Positions 1 to 12,977 of a stretch of 64,000 bases of DNA are shown here, one piece after another (within the stretch, counting starts at the first letter, position 1; each line of letters opens with the position of its first letter). Both the position numbers and the translations under genes were made by a program. Source of the DNA: Otis tarda. Lineage: Eukaryota > Chordata > Aves > Otidiformes > Otididae. The notes below the pieces were generated by a model. It was given only the letters and a program-made list of their open reading frames with translations, was not told where the DNA came from and ran no database searches. The stretch lies in NCBI GenBank assembly GCA_026413225.1, contig CM048554.1, positions 92,235,963 through 92,299,962 on the forward strand, given 5' to 3'.

Positions 1-2178
1 TAAAAATAGCTGTTTCAAAGGGAGTACAAGTTACTGGAGGGTAATGATCTGACTGGGCTGTTGTTTTGAAAAACAAGGTTTCTTAAACATGAAAAAGCAC
101 GGAACAATCTGTTCAAGCTTTAAAACAGCCTCTCACATTGTTAAAAACTGGATTTCTGAAGAAAGCAAGTGGGAATATGCCCTTTCCTGAAAAAAAAAAA
201 ATGCTGTGAAGACGAGGGTGCATCCTGTAAAGGAATGCCTTGCAGGAAGTATAAAGCTTAGCTCAGCATTTAGTAGTCACTGGACTTCACAATACAAACA
301 GGTATTACAGTCCTTTCTCTAAACAGAGCAGAAAGTCTGAGGGATCTGTGCAATCTTCTGCACGTGGCAAAAAAAATACAGATATCTCACATTCAAAATA
401 CAAAATTAGAATGAGCACCTAATGTGCCTCGAGGCAAAAAAGTATTTAGTTCCTTGAGAATTCCAGAGATGTCTGAACAGGAACTAAAGCATTAAAGTGA
501 CTAGTCCCAACACTTGCTCTGGGATCCACTGACATTCCTAGTAAGGAAAGTTATATTGCCCTTAAGATCATCTCAGTGCAGTCTTTTTTTTTGTTTTTGC
601 AAACTGGGATAATATCGTCCAACTCGCACAAGGATTGCAGGCAATGAAATACTAGCTCCCAGTGATTGTTTGCAAATAAGCAGCCTTTGATGCCTTATGA
701 ACTACTGAGTTGGAGTTGCTTTGTCTGGAATGACATTTCAAGAACAGCAAGTGGCTTTCTTTATTGGATCTGAAACATCATTTCTGGGAATACCATATGC
801 CGTGAAGCATTTGTAGCAGATGATTATCAAACAACAGCATGCAAGGGAAAAAGGGCTGACCTGGGCACAGCCTCTCTATGAAGCATTGTGTAAAATAGCT
901 ATTTTCAATGTTTTGTGAAATGTTCCTAAAAAAAAGGAAAATATACAAAGATCATTTTAAATATTTTCTTTCCTGATGACACACCTGTCTATGCTGGATT
1001 TGGACAACTGATTTCTTAGAGATTTCCCCTTTTTTTCTTACTATTTAAAAGTTGATTTCTTTTTTGTCCTTTGTGTGTCCCTAGTCATGCCCTTTGTCCC
1101 TGTTGTGTGTTGCAAGAACTCCATAAAGCCCTCTTGATTGTGACAGCACTACCCTCTTGCAAGGCAATGTCCCTACTTACAACTTTATGTTCCCTTCTAC
1201 TAGATCATCATTGTCTGCAATGGCTTCCAGCAAACACCTCTTTAAAGCTAACTTCTCTTGTGAAACACCTCTTTGTGATGATCACTTTTCTAAAGTTATA
1301 ACCTCACCTCACAGCATCAGATTTCTGAGCTATGACAATAGAGAAACTCCTCATGGACTACATTTTCTCTGGAACAAGAGTATCAGGTTAAAATTAATAT
1401 CTATTGCACCCTTATGTCCCAACCCCTGGGGACTGAGTGGTGCTAGATGCATCAGAAGAAAACACAGGAAACTTGAAGTAGACAATTATGGAGCAATCCA
1501 CTACATGGAATAATTTTCCTTAACTTATTTCAGGGACTGGCACAAGCCAGAAGCACTTAGATTTCTACCCTATGTTCTGTCTACTGCAGAATAAGAGAGA
1601 CGACTGATACAGAAATAACTATCAAATCTGAATTCATATTAAGCTTGACCTTCATGAGAGCTATTCAGACACAACTTGTCTTTGCCTCATAACCACACAG
1701 TGACCTTCATCATCAATTACTAACTCTTTCTCAACCAGATTCTATCAGAAAATTTGGCAAGCAGAGATGAATGCAAACTCAAGGTGAGAAAGTACCACTG
1801 AATTATAAAATGGAAATGGAATATCATCACTTGCTGTGTGTTTCCTGGAGTTTACTTCTGTAACTAAGGACCAACTGCTGTCAATACGGGATAAGAATCA
1901 GATTCTAGACATAAAATCCAAAAAACCTGCAGCTTAAATCAGCACACAACCCTCTAGAGAAGTAAATTGCATTGTCCTGATGTTTAAGGAAGAGCACATC
2001 TTCCTTAATAACAAGAAATGGGTTAAAAAATGGAATTCAAGCCAACTGGAGTTTATCATAAAGGGAGAGAAAGCCAAACAACCTAATGAATCGTTTTAGT
2101 TAACTGTAGTAACCTTTAGGTACAAAAATTGATCCTTTCTGCCCCTTATACAGCTATGATAGCCTTAGTCAAGTCCTT
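1..2178. other. Unassigned AT-rich DNA, no gene recognised
   Basis: I see no repeat family, RNA gene or credible coding exon here. The longest open stretch (1157-1513, + strand, 118 codons) has no recognisable domain, has mixed composition and lies in ordinary AT-rich sequence, so I treat it as chance. Short A and T runs (for example 190-201 and 583-592) are the only simple-sequence features. Confidence 0.6.
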
Positions 2179-2534
2179 CTCTGGATGAGCAGCCTTCCAG
2201 TACCTAAAGGGAGCCTAGAGGAAAGACAGGAAAACTCTTCAGCAGGGCCTGTTGTGATAGGACGAGGGGTAATGGTTTTAATATAGAGGAAGGTAGATTC
2301 AGATTAGATGTTAGGAAGACATTTTTTACAATGGGGGTGGTGGAACACTGGAACAGGTTGCCCAGAGAGGTGGTTGATTCCCCATCCCTGGAAACATTCA
2401 AGGCCAGGTTGGACGGGGCTCTGAGCAACCTGATCTAGTTGGAGATGTCCATGCTCCTTACAGGGATGTTGGACTAGATGACCTTTAAAGGTCCTTTCCA
2501 ACCCTAACTGTTCTATGATTCTATGATTCTATGA
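2179..2534 (+). mobile_element. CR1 LINE, 5'-truncated 3' end
   Basis: This is the last roughly 350 bp of a chicken repeat 1 (CR1) non-LTR retrotransposon in sense orientation. It begins inside ORF2 at the segment encoding the 'FQYLK' region (CAGCCTTCCAGTACCTAAAG). It runs through GACGAGGGGTAATGGTTTTA and GAACACTGGAACAGGTTGCC, and ends in the CR1 hallmark tail of repeated ATTCTATG units at about 2511-2534. ORF2 is broken: the stretch between the AGGAAAGACAGG and GTTGTGATAGG segments is shortened relative to sister copies, and several stops are present. CR1 elements have no poly(A) tail and insert by target-primed reverse transcription, usually heavily 5'-truncated, which fits. The subfamily signature GACCTTTAAAGGTCC is shared with the copies at 22400, 27790, 38882, 51141 and 59134. 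It is non-functional. Confidence 0.95.
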
Positions 2535-4041
2535 TGAACTGATAGCCCAACTTTTCTCCTTTCTATACGCTGATCATCTTTGACAAAAAGATGAGCTGGT
2601 CAATCTGTTATTGTTAAAAGATGTTCTGCTTTGGGGTCTTCACAGTCCCTTCCAGTCAAACAGTAAATGTCCTGTGTTGGGCAGAGGTGCTGCACAAGAG
2701 TCCATACAATAAATGGCTAAAGATGGCAGAGTGGATCTTTTGCTACCTTTGGACATGGTACCAGGAAGCCCCACTCGCCAGGTTAATGAGCAGACAGCCC
2801 AGTGCTGAATTTGCTGCCAGCCCCTGCACTGTGCCCAACTGTGGGCTGCTCTTGCATCACAGCCTACATATTTTTGTTCCTTAGAAAATAGTTGATGATT
2901 TTCAGACAAGGTGTCAGGTGAGAACTGTCACTACGCTGTAGATGTTCTACAATATAGCCAGGCTGTTCAGGTGTCCAGAGAGGTTTTAATAGTCCAGTTG
3001 ATGAGCAAAGGTGCTCCCTCATGAGTGCATAGTTCTCCCAATAGAGCAATGGACAATGTATCAAGCCTGAAACAGGACTCATCCTAAAGGCTTTGGGAAA
3101 GACTCAAATGCTTATCCTCAAAAATCAAAGGAAAGGATTGGAGGATATTTAACTTTATTATCTAATGAGCATTATCTGTCCAGTTGTGCTTCTACTTATT
3201 AGATTACTGGTAGGGAGAAGAAATTTCATAAAGTAGAACTAGAAGCTTGAGTTGCATAACTGTCAAAGGAAGTAGGTGAAAGTCAGCAAGAAGTAAAGGT
3301 TGAAGACTTCTTTTTATTCTACCATCACTGATTAGTATTTTACAATGTAGCAGTTATGATTGCTAATGGGCAAATTAGCAGTGTATTACCTACATGGGAA
3401 ATTAAAAGAAAGGAAAATGAAGACATGTAATCCTCTCACTAGCTAAGGATCCTAAAATAAAATGTCTCTTCATGATTATTGAACAAGCAGTTGACTAATC
3501 CAGTGAACAATTCTTTCTTTTTACAGGTTTATTTGTTGAATTTCATAAATGTATCTCTTTGTAAAACCTTAACTATAGAAAAAATATTTCCTAGATTTTT
3601 GTGCTAATGGGAAAATTCAATTCCTTTCTAAACATATTGGATTAATTAGTGTCACTACTCTATTAAAAAAAAAATCTCTGTTATTTAGCAATAAGCAGAT
3701 GTGCTGCTGTAAACTGAATAAACAGTAAGGTAGGTTCTTAGCACCATGAACCCATGGGGATGACAAAAAAGTTATATATCTTTAACTACTACAGTAGATC
3801 AATCTGACTGAGTGATTCAGATCTGATGAACCCTGCAAAGGACAATCAGGTCTGATTTCTTTAAAAGGGGAATCATAGACAGCTGAATTCTCTTTTTTTT
3901 TTTTTTTAAGTTATTGCATTGTGCATGTTTATTTCCTACATCCATGCTTCTCTTAAGCACACAGTTGAATATGCCTCTTTGGGGCTAGTATTTAGTTCTC
4001 TTTTTTCTTTTTTTTTTAGAGTAGGTGTTTTTGGTTATTAA
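2535..4041. other. Unassigned DNA, no gene recognised
   Basis: No repeat family or exon is recognisable. Open frames on both strands between 2621 and 3082 overlap each other and carry no domain signal. T-runs occur at 3890-3909 and 4008-4018, just upstream of the next CR1 scrap. Confidence 0.55.
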
Positions 4042-4110
4042 CAGAATCATTTAATGGTTTGGTTGGAAAGGACCTTTAAAGATCATCTAGAGGGACCTTT
4101 AAAGATCATC
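4042..4110 (-). mobile_element. CR1 3'-end scrap with internal duplication
   Basis: About 50 bp of the extreme 3' end of CR1 in reverse orientation (CAGAATCATTTAATGGTTTGG, then TTGGAAAGGACCTTTAAAG). The segment GACCTTTAAAGATCATC occurs twice in tandem (4071-4087 and 4094-4110), separated by TAGAGG. After the second copy the CR1 match stops abruptly. The piece is either an extreme 5' truncation with a local slip or duplication at the 5' junction, or a later tandem duplication. It has no coding content. Confidence 0.75.
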
Positions 4111-4230
4111 AATGTCATAATCTCAGAACTAGTAGCGGTGGATAAACAAGGCTTATTCACATTGGCTAATTTTAAACACAGAGACCATTCTAAATTAAGC
4201 TCCCTTCTTGAGTCATTCTCCAAAGGAGAA

Positions 4231-4249
4231 TCTGTCTGTCTGTCTGTCT
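4231..4249. repeat. Short (TGTC)n microsatellite
   Basis: Roughly four and a half TCTG/TGTC units followed by a pyrimidine-rich CTCTC stretch to about 4265. Ordinary simple repeat. Confidence 0.85.
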
Positions 4250-6401
4250 CTTATTCTCTCTCTTTTTGCCTAAAGAGGCTGGGAAAGAGATTAGCTCTCA
4301 TAAATATTCTCTCTGATACTAAGTCCTGTTGTTCATGAAGAATTGAATATATGTATCTTAAACAAAGGGAAAAGGGACCTTAATAGAAAATATTTCAAAT
4401 AGACTGAAAGAGAGAGGTGACCTTTGAAGATAACTCGCAATCTAGAATACAGCTGAAACTTCATTCCTTTAAGCAGGACACAGTAATAGAGTGTGTGTCT
4501 ACTCTCTTCTCTGTAAATACAGCTATCACGTTTGCTATCTTTCAATTTCTCTCTCACTTCCAATTTATTTTAACTTTATTAAAGTTGAAAAAACCTATAG
4601 ACTTAGCAATTTTGCAAGGATCCCTACAAATTTTGTCACAGATGTGTAACTGTTTTTGTCTTTGTGAAGGTTTTCTCCATTTTTATCCAAAGCTCTCATA
4701 AAACTATGTGCAAAATGTAAACATAAACAGTTGAGGAAGCAGTCTCCAAAATGTGTGTCCACACTGTTTCCAAACTAGGAGATAACCCATCCAAATATAT
4801 TCTGGAATTAGGGCAATACTGTACTGGTCAGCAAGGGATAAATGTGATTAGAAAATTTATTACAGAGTAACTCTGAACTGTATGAAAAAAGTAAAGCTTT
4901 TCTGGTTTGAGTCAAGGATTTCTAAGGATTTACTGGAAAACATATAAAGCCAATAGCATTCTGAAAAAAATATCTGCATTATAAAACATCAAAGTTTGGG
5001 ACATAAATCCTGAGCATGTTGTGTAACACTGTTTACATGGTAAGCAAGTAAACTCTACCTAAAGTGTACAGGGTTTAATCATTGTCTTAAGTTGCATTTC
5101 TGTAAAATGCAAACTTGAGTATGGATTTTAATGCAACTATTCCACACATCTATGGAGAAGACATGTGAATATTAAATTACAGAATATAAACAAAGAATTA
5201 TGATAAATGTCAGACTTTTTCTTCTAAGATATTTGTTCTCTGTTTTTATAAGCAAAATATCAAAACATAGCTTCTCTACTAACTTAATTGTGATGACTAT
5301 TCTGGTAAATGTCATCTAAACAATTTAAATATTTAATATTCTGTTCCACATACATACCACTGGAGCAGCATACTAATAAATAATAACAATGATTCAAGTT
5401 TACAGCTCACCCAAATCTAATAAAAGGCTCAAAATGAATCGGGATCAAAATATTCAAGCTGTGATTCAGTAAGACCCTTTAAATAAACACATGGGAAAAC
5501 TATTAGAAACAGGGAGAACTCAGTTTGATAATACATGACATTCCACTTATGGAAAAAAATGCTCTGCTTTATTGCCTAACACAGGAAGTTTTCTGCTACT
5601 AGTTAATACTAAAGCACATTCAAGAAAACAAAATGTCAAAACATTACTGTTTTTCCCTATTTGAACTATTTAAATACACAGATTTAAGAGACCTCGTGAG
5701 GGACAGAAGTGACTTAGAGGAGAAATATGCCATTTTCAGTTACCATACTTGGAATCAGAGATGAAGAAATGATTGTAGCAATAAAACTCGGCTACAGAGC
5801 ACTAACAGAACATAACAGAACATAGTGAACTCTACTTAAGTAATACAAAACACCTTTACACACATTGATTATCTAAGGATTGCAATTTATGGAGGTAGGA
5901 AAGATAAGTAATATTACACTTAAATAAAAAAATAGCAGTCAGAAATGTCTTGGACACAGGAATTTTTATATGGGTGTTTTAGCTCTTACTGTTCCCCTTA
6001 TCTGTTGGTAGTACTCCCTGCCTTGGACACGGCACGTGGCTAGCAGCCATGTAACCTACCGACATCCACGTGAGAGAACAGTTGTCTGTTTCCAGTCCTA
6101 AGATTGAATAGGGTTTACCGAGCTATAGAATGAAAATTAATTAATACTATCTTGAATTTTACTATATGGAATGAGCACAGTAATGCAGATGGCTCACAGT
6201 CCAAAAAGTCACGTACAAGCTGTATGTGTGCTTATATTTACTGTGCAAATCAGTGACCGAAAGTGTTGCATGCGAATGTCAGACATTCTGTGTTATCTGG
6301 GCACCAGATATTTCTAAAAGTGGGCAGGTATGGTTGAAAAAAGGTGGTAGGGGCTGTGGTGAGAAGCTGGCAGGCATGAATCTCCTCTTCCCATCCCCCA
6401 G

Positions 6402-6517
6402 GGATGCGAATTTCTCAGACGGCACTGTCTTCTCGGCTAAGAATATCTGGCGCGGCCTGCAAGAGAGGAAGCAGCAGTAGCAGAAAGCAGAGCAGATTGG
6501 AAGTGGGATTTTAACAG
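6402..6517 (+). other. Possible noncoding exon (splice-bracketed, CpG-containing)
   Basis: The sequence CTCTTCCCATCCCCCAG ending at 6401 is a good 3' splice-site pattern, and CAG|GTAATG at 6515-6522 is an acceptable 5' splice site. The 116 nt between them are richer in GC and CpG (GACGGC, GGCGCGGCC) than the surrounding few kilobases. No reading frame is open across the whole interval, so if it is an exon it would be untranslated or from a noncoding RNA. Splice-like motifs arise by chance often in a window this size, so this is only a candidate. Confidence 0.15.
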
Positions 6518-9500
6518 GTAATGTGGGAACTGGCTGTGATTTTAACAGCTCATTCAACTGACCAGGACCAAATCTTCCTTAGTGTTACCCTGGAGAGAAC
6601 AATAAAACTCAGAGCAATCAAGACTGAAAGCAAGAAACATAATTCTGTAAGGAGTAAAACAAACTATCCTGTGATGTTGAGCTAGCAGCTGCATAGAAGT
6701 TAAGATAGGATCATAAACATTCTGGAAATGTTACCACACAATTACGAATTTGTGATGTCACTGACTTATCACTGATTGAAAAATCTTGGATCTCTCTGGA
6801 AAATAATATACATTTAAAATTTTATAACTATGCCTTCAATATTTATGTAATTTCAAGGAATATTAACACAGCACTGCTTTATTGTGCACTGTGTGAAGAG
6901 AGGGAAGATAAGTTAGAAAGCTATTGAGAAAAGAAGAAGTACTACTTCTGACACTGCATTTTAACACAGTCAGAAGAATTACATAAATGTGATTCTTTAT
7001 TAGTTTTTCAATATGAGGCACTTCAAATTTTGCAATAAAATTGAGTATTCAGTAGTCAGCAGCTGTTGAGCCAATAGAGAGCAGCAGTAGCTGGAGCAGA
7101 CTAATGTGTGCATGTTTCTGCCTCTTAATATCAGGAGGTTTACTGGCTGAGAAGCGTTATGACTAATGATTTATAAACAGAAGTAATATGGGCTTAATTC
7201 TTCAGGTCTAGGACTCAGTTAGAAACAATTGTTTTGTTCAGCAAATAATGAATGAAGTACTATTCAAAGGTATTTTTAGAGAGCATCTTTCTTTACTTAA
7301 AGTGATTGCAATGACCAATTTTTGGGCAACGTACGTACACTTCTATAGGAATTAAAATAATTTTCTCATGAGGTACTTATTATTTTCTTACTTCAAAATG
7401 CTTTCAGGGGCAGAACTGGAAGATGGTAGAAAAGACATACCAGTGACCACACTAGTATGCTAAAATGGAAGCAATTTAATTCAAAGGGATTTAAGGGACT
7501 GCACAATTAAATAAGACACTGAAAAAGCTATGTATGGCTCTGCAAAGGGACTGAATTTCCCTGCAGGCACATGTGCTTGACGGAATACAGCAACATAAAA
7601 TTAAATGTAAATTCTGCTTAGAAAGGCTGCAGCCTTATGTATGTCATGGTCCCTCAATCAATAGGTCTAGGTGTTTTCTGGTGTTGGATATGCATGTATG
7701 TGATAAAGGGTAATTTCTTTCTCATGAGAAAGATAATGAACAAAAAAAAATTGCATACTCACTTTGACTCTTAGGAAGAGAAAGACTTTCACAGAGTGTA
7801 AAAAATTCTCTCACTTCTTCCTTCTCACAATAAATTTGAACCCTGCATGTGTCTCTAGATTGCCCATCCTTCAACAGCTTTTGTTGATCAGAACGTATGC
7901 CATGTATTAGAGAGCTATGGGTAAGAGTAAATTACTACCTAAAACTGTCCAAATGGAAGGTATTCCTGTATTATAACAACATGGTAGCATAAATATACAG
8001 GTAAACATCCTACGAATATAATACATAAGTTGAAATATGTTCAGGCATTTCTTGTCAAATAATTTAGAAAAGGAACCAAAAAAAAAAAAAAAAGAACATG
8101 ACTCTATAAAAAAAAACATTAATCTGAGCCTAAAAAGAAGAGACACATTAGTCAAACTATTTTCAAAATGTAGCTGGACAGGCTTGCTATCTGCCAGGCA
8201 ACGTGCAAGTCACAATAAGCATACCCAAAACTTTCTGAACTAAATAAACGATCACCATTACTTTCTGCCTGCTGTACTAAACTTTTTAAAACTAAGCTAC
8301 ATTTAAAGTGTATATATGCTAACCCGAGATCATTATAACAAACTTTCTTATTTATGTCTCTACTCATGAAGACAGAATGATGCCAAATATGAAAGTTTAT
8401 AAATACTTGTGAAGTGCTACAACTAAAACAAATCCCATTGTGTACTGCTTGGTTGCAGCCTACCTAATCTCTTTCAGTGTAAGGTGAAACACTTAATGCA
8501 GACTTCTTGGAAGAATCAATTTATTTACTTTTTTATTTACTTTTTTTTTAAAATTTGCTTTTGAGCATGATATTTTCAAATTCTCACTGAATCCACAAAG
8601 ATCTTGCAAGAAATACTTGAGACTCGATATACATTCTGTTCTTGCACCTTTTTCTCTCCTTACTATATCTCTAAGCCCTACTACAACCTTCCCCCTTTGC
8701 CAGCCCAGGATCCCAGGCGCTGACCAGCCCCAGTAGCGTCACCTGGGCTCAGACTGCAGAATAAATTCCTCAGGCATGAGAAAGAGCTGTGAGAGGGTCT
8801 GTAAAAAGAGAAGAAAAGTAGAGGTGGGATTGTCGAGTCTGGATCATTAGTAGCTCAAGGGTTCAAGAGGAGAAATACCAACTTGGAAAGGTATATAATA
8901 CTAATGGAAAAAGTAAGGGAGTCTGTTTGATGTTGGTTAGGAAGCTTTAGGTTGAATTATGAGAGTTGTCAGTTATTGATGGAGCTGGGGACAATGGCAA
9001 CTCAACAGGACTAAGAACTTGTCCCCAGAAGCTGCAAGGGCCAATCCTCCCCTCCTGCCTTGCAACTAAAGACTGTCTGGGTGCTATATTGGGACGTCGA
9101 GCACATGGATGCTTAGTCTAACAGCTCATCAAATCCTAAATATTTTTTGTGTGATAATAAATTTAAAATTGCTTTTCATATTCAAGTTGTGTATATCCTG
9201 CTTAGAGTTTCTCTGCACCAAGGTAAAGATGACCAGAAAAATTGATCTAAACCAAGGGAGGTGACATTATCCTCCTTGCATCTGCTGCTGTTCCCCCTTA
9301 CTCTCCAACCTCGGAGTTGCTACCTCTTTTACTAGACAGCAGCAGCAGGTGAAACCTGGAGTTATTCGACCCTTTTTTCTCACTCCTTTTGTAGTCTTAT
9401 GGCAGTAACACTACAGAAATATCAGTCAGGAAGTATTTTTCCACCCTGTCTACTGTGGGTTTCTGTTAGAAAACTGCTGGTCCTAGACATTAAAAACTGT

Positions 9501-12500
9501 GTCAGCTGATGTATGGAAATGTCATCCTTGGGTAGCTGTTTTCCTCAAGTTGAAACCAAATCTTCTTTTATATAGTAGTATAAAGATAAAATCTAATCTT
9601 AATGTTCCAGCTGCCATTGTTTTCCTATAGACTTCATATAGATTTCAGATCAAGAGTGCTAGTGCAGCCAAAGTGGCATTGAAATCAGACCTTCATTTTG
9701 CTGTTGATAGCTCTGGAGAGAACGAGAAACAAACAGTGAGAATGATTTAGTGAGGTTCACTGTTTCAGCAGCTAAACTTAGACTGATTCACTTAATAGTC
9801 CGAAGGTGTGAAGGTGCTTTAACATAGCATTTTTATTTTAAGGTTACTTACGGTTTCTGGGTAACTTTGTGTCATTAAAGAAAGATATGGATCTGTTGCA
9901 GAGGTGGATCTGATGTCTTGCAGAACTTTCAGAATTTCCTGCCTAATGTTAAGAGGTGCAGAAAAAGTCACCAGTAAAGAATATAAATCTTACTTGGAGT
10001 GACTGTGGTAATTGGTTGTGGAACAGGACAACCATTTCTGAAGAGTAGAATTACAATTCTTCATCAAGTAGTGCCAGGAAATTGATTTGATGTCATTACG
10101 GCAGAGAAGAAAGTGGTGCTTTTGACCTATACTTCCTACCCTTTTACATAAGATAATAATAATTTATTGTTGCTTCATTTGTTCTCTGCTACTTAAAGTT
10201 CTCCACTGGAATTCAAACCTGCTTTCATGTGGCTTCAAGTGGCCCATATTTCTTAAGAAAAGTGGTGATCTGTGGCAGAAGTTCTGGTGGAAAAGGCATT
10301 TTGCTGCCAGTATACTAAACATACTGGAGCTATTCAATTCCTCAGTACCCTTTTCAAGCCTTACTGGTTTCATGACCCATTTCCCTGGCATCTTGGAATG
10401 GATAAATTCTGGTTTTATAAGGGGAAAGTACTGGCTTTTTTTTCCATCCTCTAATCCACTCTATCATGAAGGGACTTTTGCGCATGTAGTTCTATTCCTC
10501 AGTGGGTCTAAGCAGATGATCCTGTACAATGATGATGCCAAGAAGTAGCATTTATTTAGTTGTTGTCTATGGCTGGCTTTCATCAGGTTGTGATAGCAGC
10601 TGTAGTAGTGTTAAATTTGGCTTACAGTTTCAGGCAATTGCAGAATAAAATTGCTGATTATTTATGAAAAAAATATTTTTCCCAAGAAGTCAAAATTCTA
10701 TGTCCTTACCCTGGCTTTTGTACTAGCCTGACAGCACAGGTCTCTGGATTTATCTGGGCTTTTCTGGGCCTGCACTGATGCTGATGTTAGCTTGTTTCAG
10801 GTGTGGCAGCAACTGTGTAGCAGCCAATTAATCAATGTCTAAAGCTGTTGCAGTTTAATTTCAGTTTACACTAATAACAGGTAGTTATTCTGTATGGAAT
10901 GAACTGTATGTGACTAGAATAAAAGGCAGTGTAGAAGAGCACAGGCTCAAGATGGTAACAGATCTCCCAGACTGTAAACACAAATCAAACTTGTCAAGCA
11001 ATAGCCACTGCAGGAGTGCAACCTTATAAGTCAGAAAAAGAAAAGTGATAGAGATGTTAGATAGCAAGGAAAACGGAATAATTGGGAGGCAATAAAAAGA
11101 AAGAACATGTGAGCAGATTGTCTTTTAAAAGTCAAAAAAGTAAACAGAAGTGAACTCCAAGAAAAAGAAGGTAATCAGCTTTACTACCAACATCGTGCAC
11201 CTCCTGAGAAGAAAGAAACCCTTGTAACAAGCATCCCATTTCTCCTGGTGAAGGCTTTGGAATGTCGACAATTTATTGTAAGTGTTACAGCTCTTTTTTT
11301 GAGGAAGACAGAAACTGTCAAGATTAGGACTCAGAGGGATACTGGAAGGTTGAATATAATACTGTAAGAAAGGAGTAGATGCTGGGATGGTTTTGTGCAA
11401 CAAGGTAAACAGCATTATTGAAAGGCTCTTTGTACTAACTAAGAATTTTTACTATGTGACTGTTAAAGAATGAGTTGGACTAGTGATAAATTCATAGCTG
11501 TTTATATATGGTATGTTCTATTTTGCCCATAACAACATTTCAAGAGTAAGACTATTATCACTGAACAAAGCAGCAGATAACCATGCCTGCTTACACATGT
11601 GGGAATGAGAGAAAAGAAGAAGAATAAAGAAAATTTAACAAATTAAGTCAGAACTAATTCTTTCTGGTGAAGAGGGAGGAAAACAATTGTATTTTAACAC
11701 AGAGATAGACGGAGACAGCTGGTTTGAGTTAATGTTTATAATATTGCAATTATAGAGTATACGTAAAGGAAATTAGAGTTAAAACAACGAAAATCATAAA
11801 ACCTCAATTATTATAATTTTGGAGGAAACTGAAAAATAAATTAAGTGGTTCTAACTATGTGCAAACAGCGAAAGAAGCTCAATGGTAGACACAAGCAAGA
11901 CAAATGAAAGTTAGGACATAATAACTATTACAGAGGCCTGGTTTGTCCCAAAGGAAGAGGCTGTGTTATAGAGTTACAGGATGTTCCAAAAGAAAATGTT
12001 CAGCACAGAAAAGCAGAAGAGGAAAGGGAGTGTATCTTTGAACTGTAGGAAAGTTAAAAGCAATCTTGAATGAAAAATAAAATCAATTTGGCAAAATTAG
12101 TATGGAGCAAATATGTAAGCACCAAAAAATAAAGTGGTAACTTAAAGACTTCTTATTGCCAAATAAGTACAGAGGACAGAAAATTACTCAGCTGCTCTAA
12201 ATTAGTACAAGTGAGTTGCTTTCAGTGGAGCTACAGAGCTTTGCATCATCTAAAAATAAGTGAAAGAATAGTCTAGATAAAAAGAGAAGATGAAAGATGA
12301 CGGCCTTATTCCTAAGCAGGAAACCATGCAGGAACTTAGATGTGGACTATCATAAATGATTCCTGTTAGAGCTGGGTTTTATTAACTTTGTCTGATCTCG
12401 GATTCACTTAGGATTTGGAGCTTTTAAAGCTAGATTCAAATTAAAAGCTCTTTGATTTTTTTTTTTTCCCCAGAAGAAAACATGTAAAAAGAAGAGGGGG

Positions 12501-12968
12501 GAAGAAATTGAGGGAAAAAAATTCAGTAAAAAGGGGGATGACAGCTGGAGAAGAAAGAAGAGGGCATTAAGTACTTTGCATAATACCTTAGAAAACCTAT
12601 TCTTCACTATTCTGAGACAGGGTGACATTCCAGCCCTGATCTCTCCATGGCTTTGATCTGCTTTGTAGTCATTTTTAACGAGATAGTGTGTAATTCTCCA
12701 TGAAACATAGATGTGTAAAAAGAACACTACACAATCTGCAAATCACCTCCTATACATAGCAACAAAAATATATATCCTGTGTTCCACTCTCTCCTTTTAA
12801 TGACATTTGCAGGTTCAGGCTAAGATGTAACACTGTGTTTCTTAACGGTTTTATTAGAGGATATGTTTTTAATTCCTATGTAACACATATTTAGTTCAAA
12901 TGGACAAAATTGTGATGGAAAAGGTCAAAATAAAGCAAAGAAAGCATTCAAAAATAATAGATTACTTT

Positions 12969-12977
12969 GGGGGGGGG
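12969..12977. repeat. Poly(G) run
   Basis: Nine consecutive G residues followed by TGG in otherwise AT-rich DNA. A simple mononucleotide run with no further structure visible around it. Confidence 0.8.
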
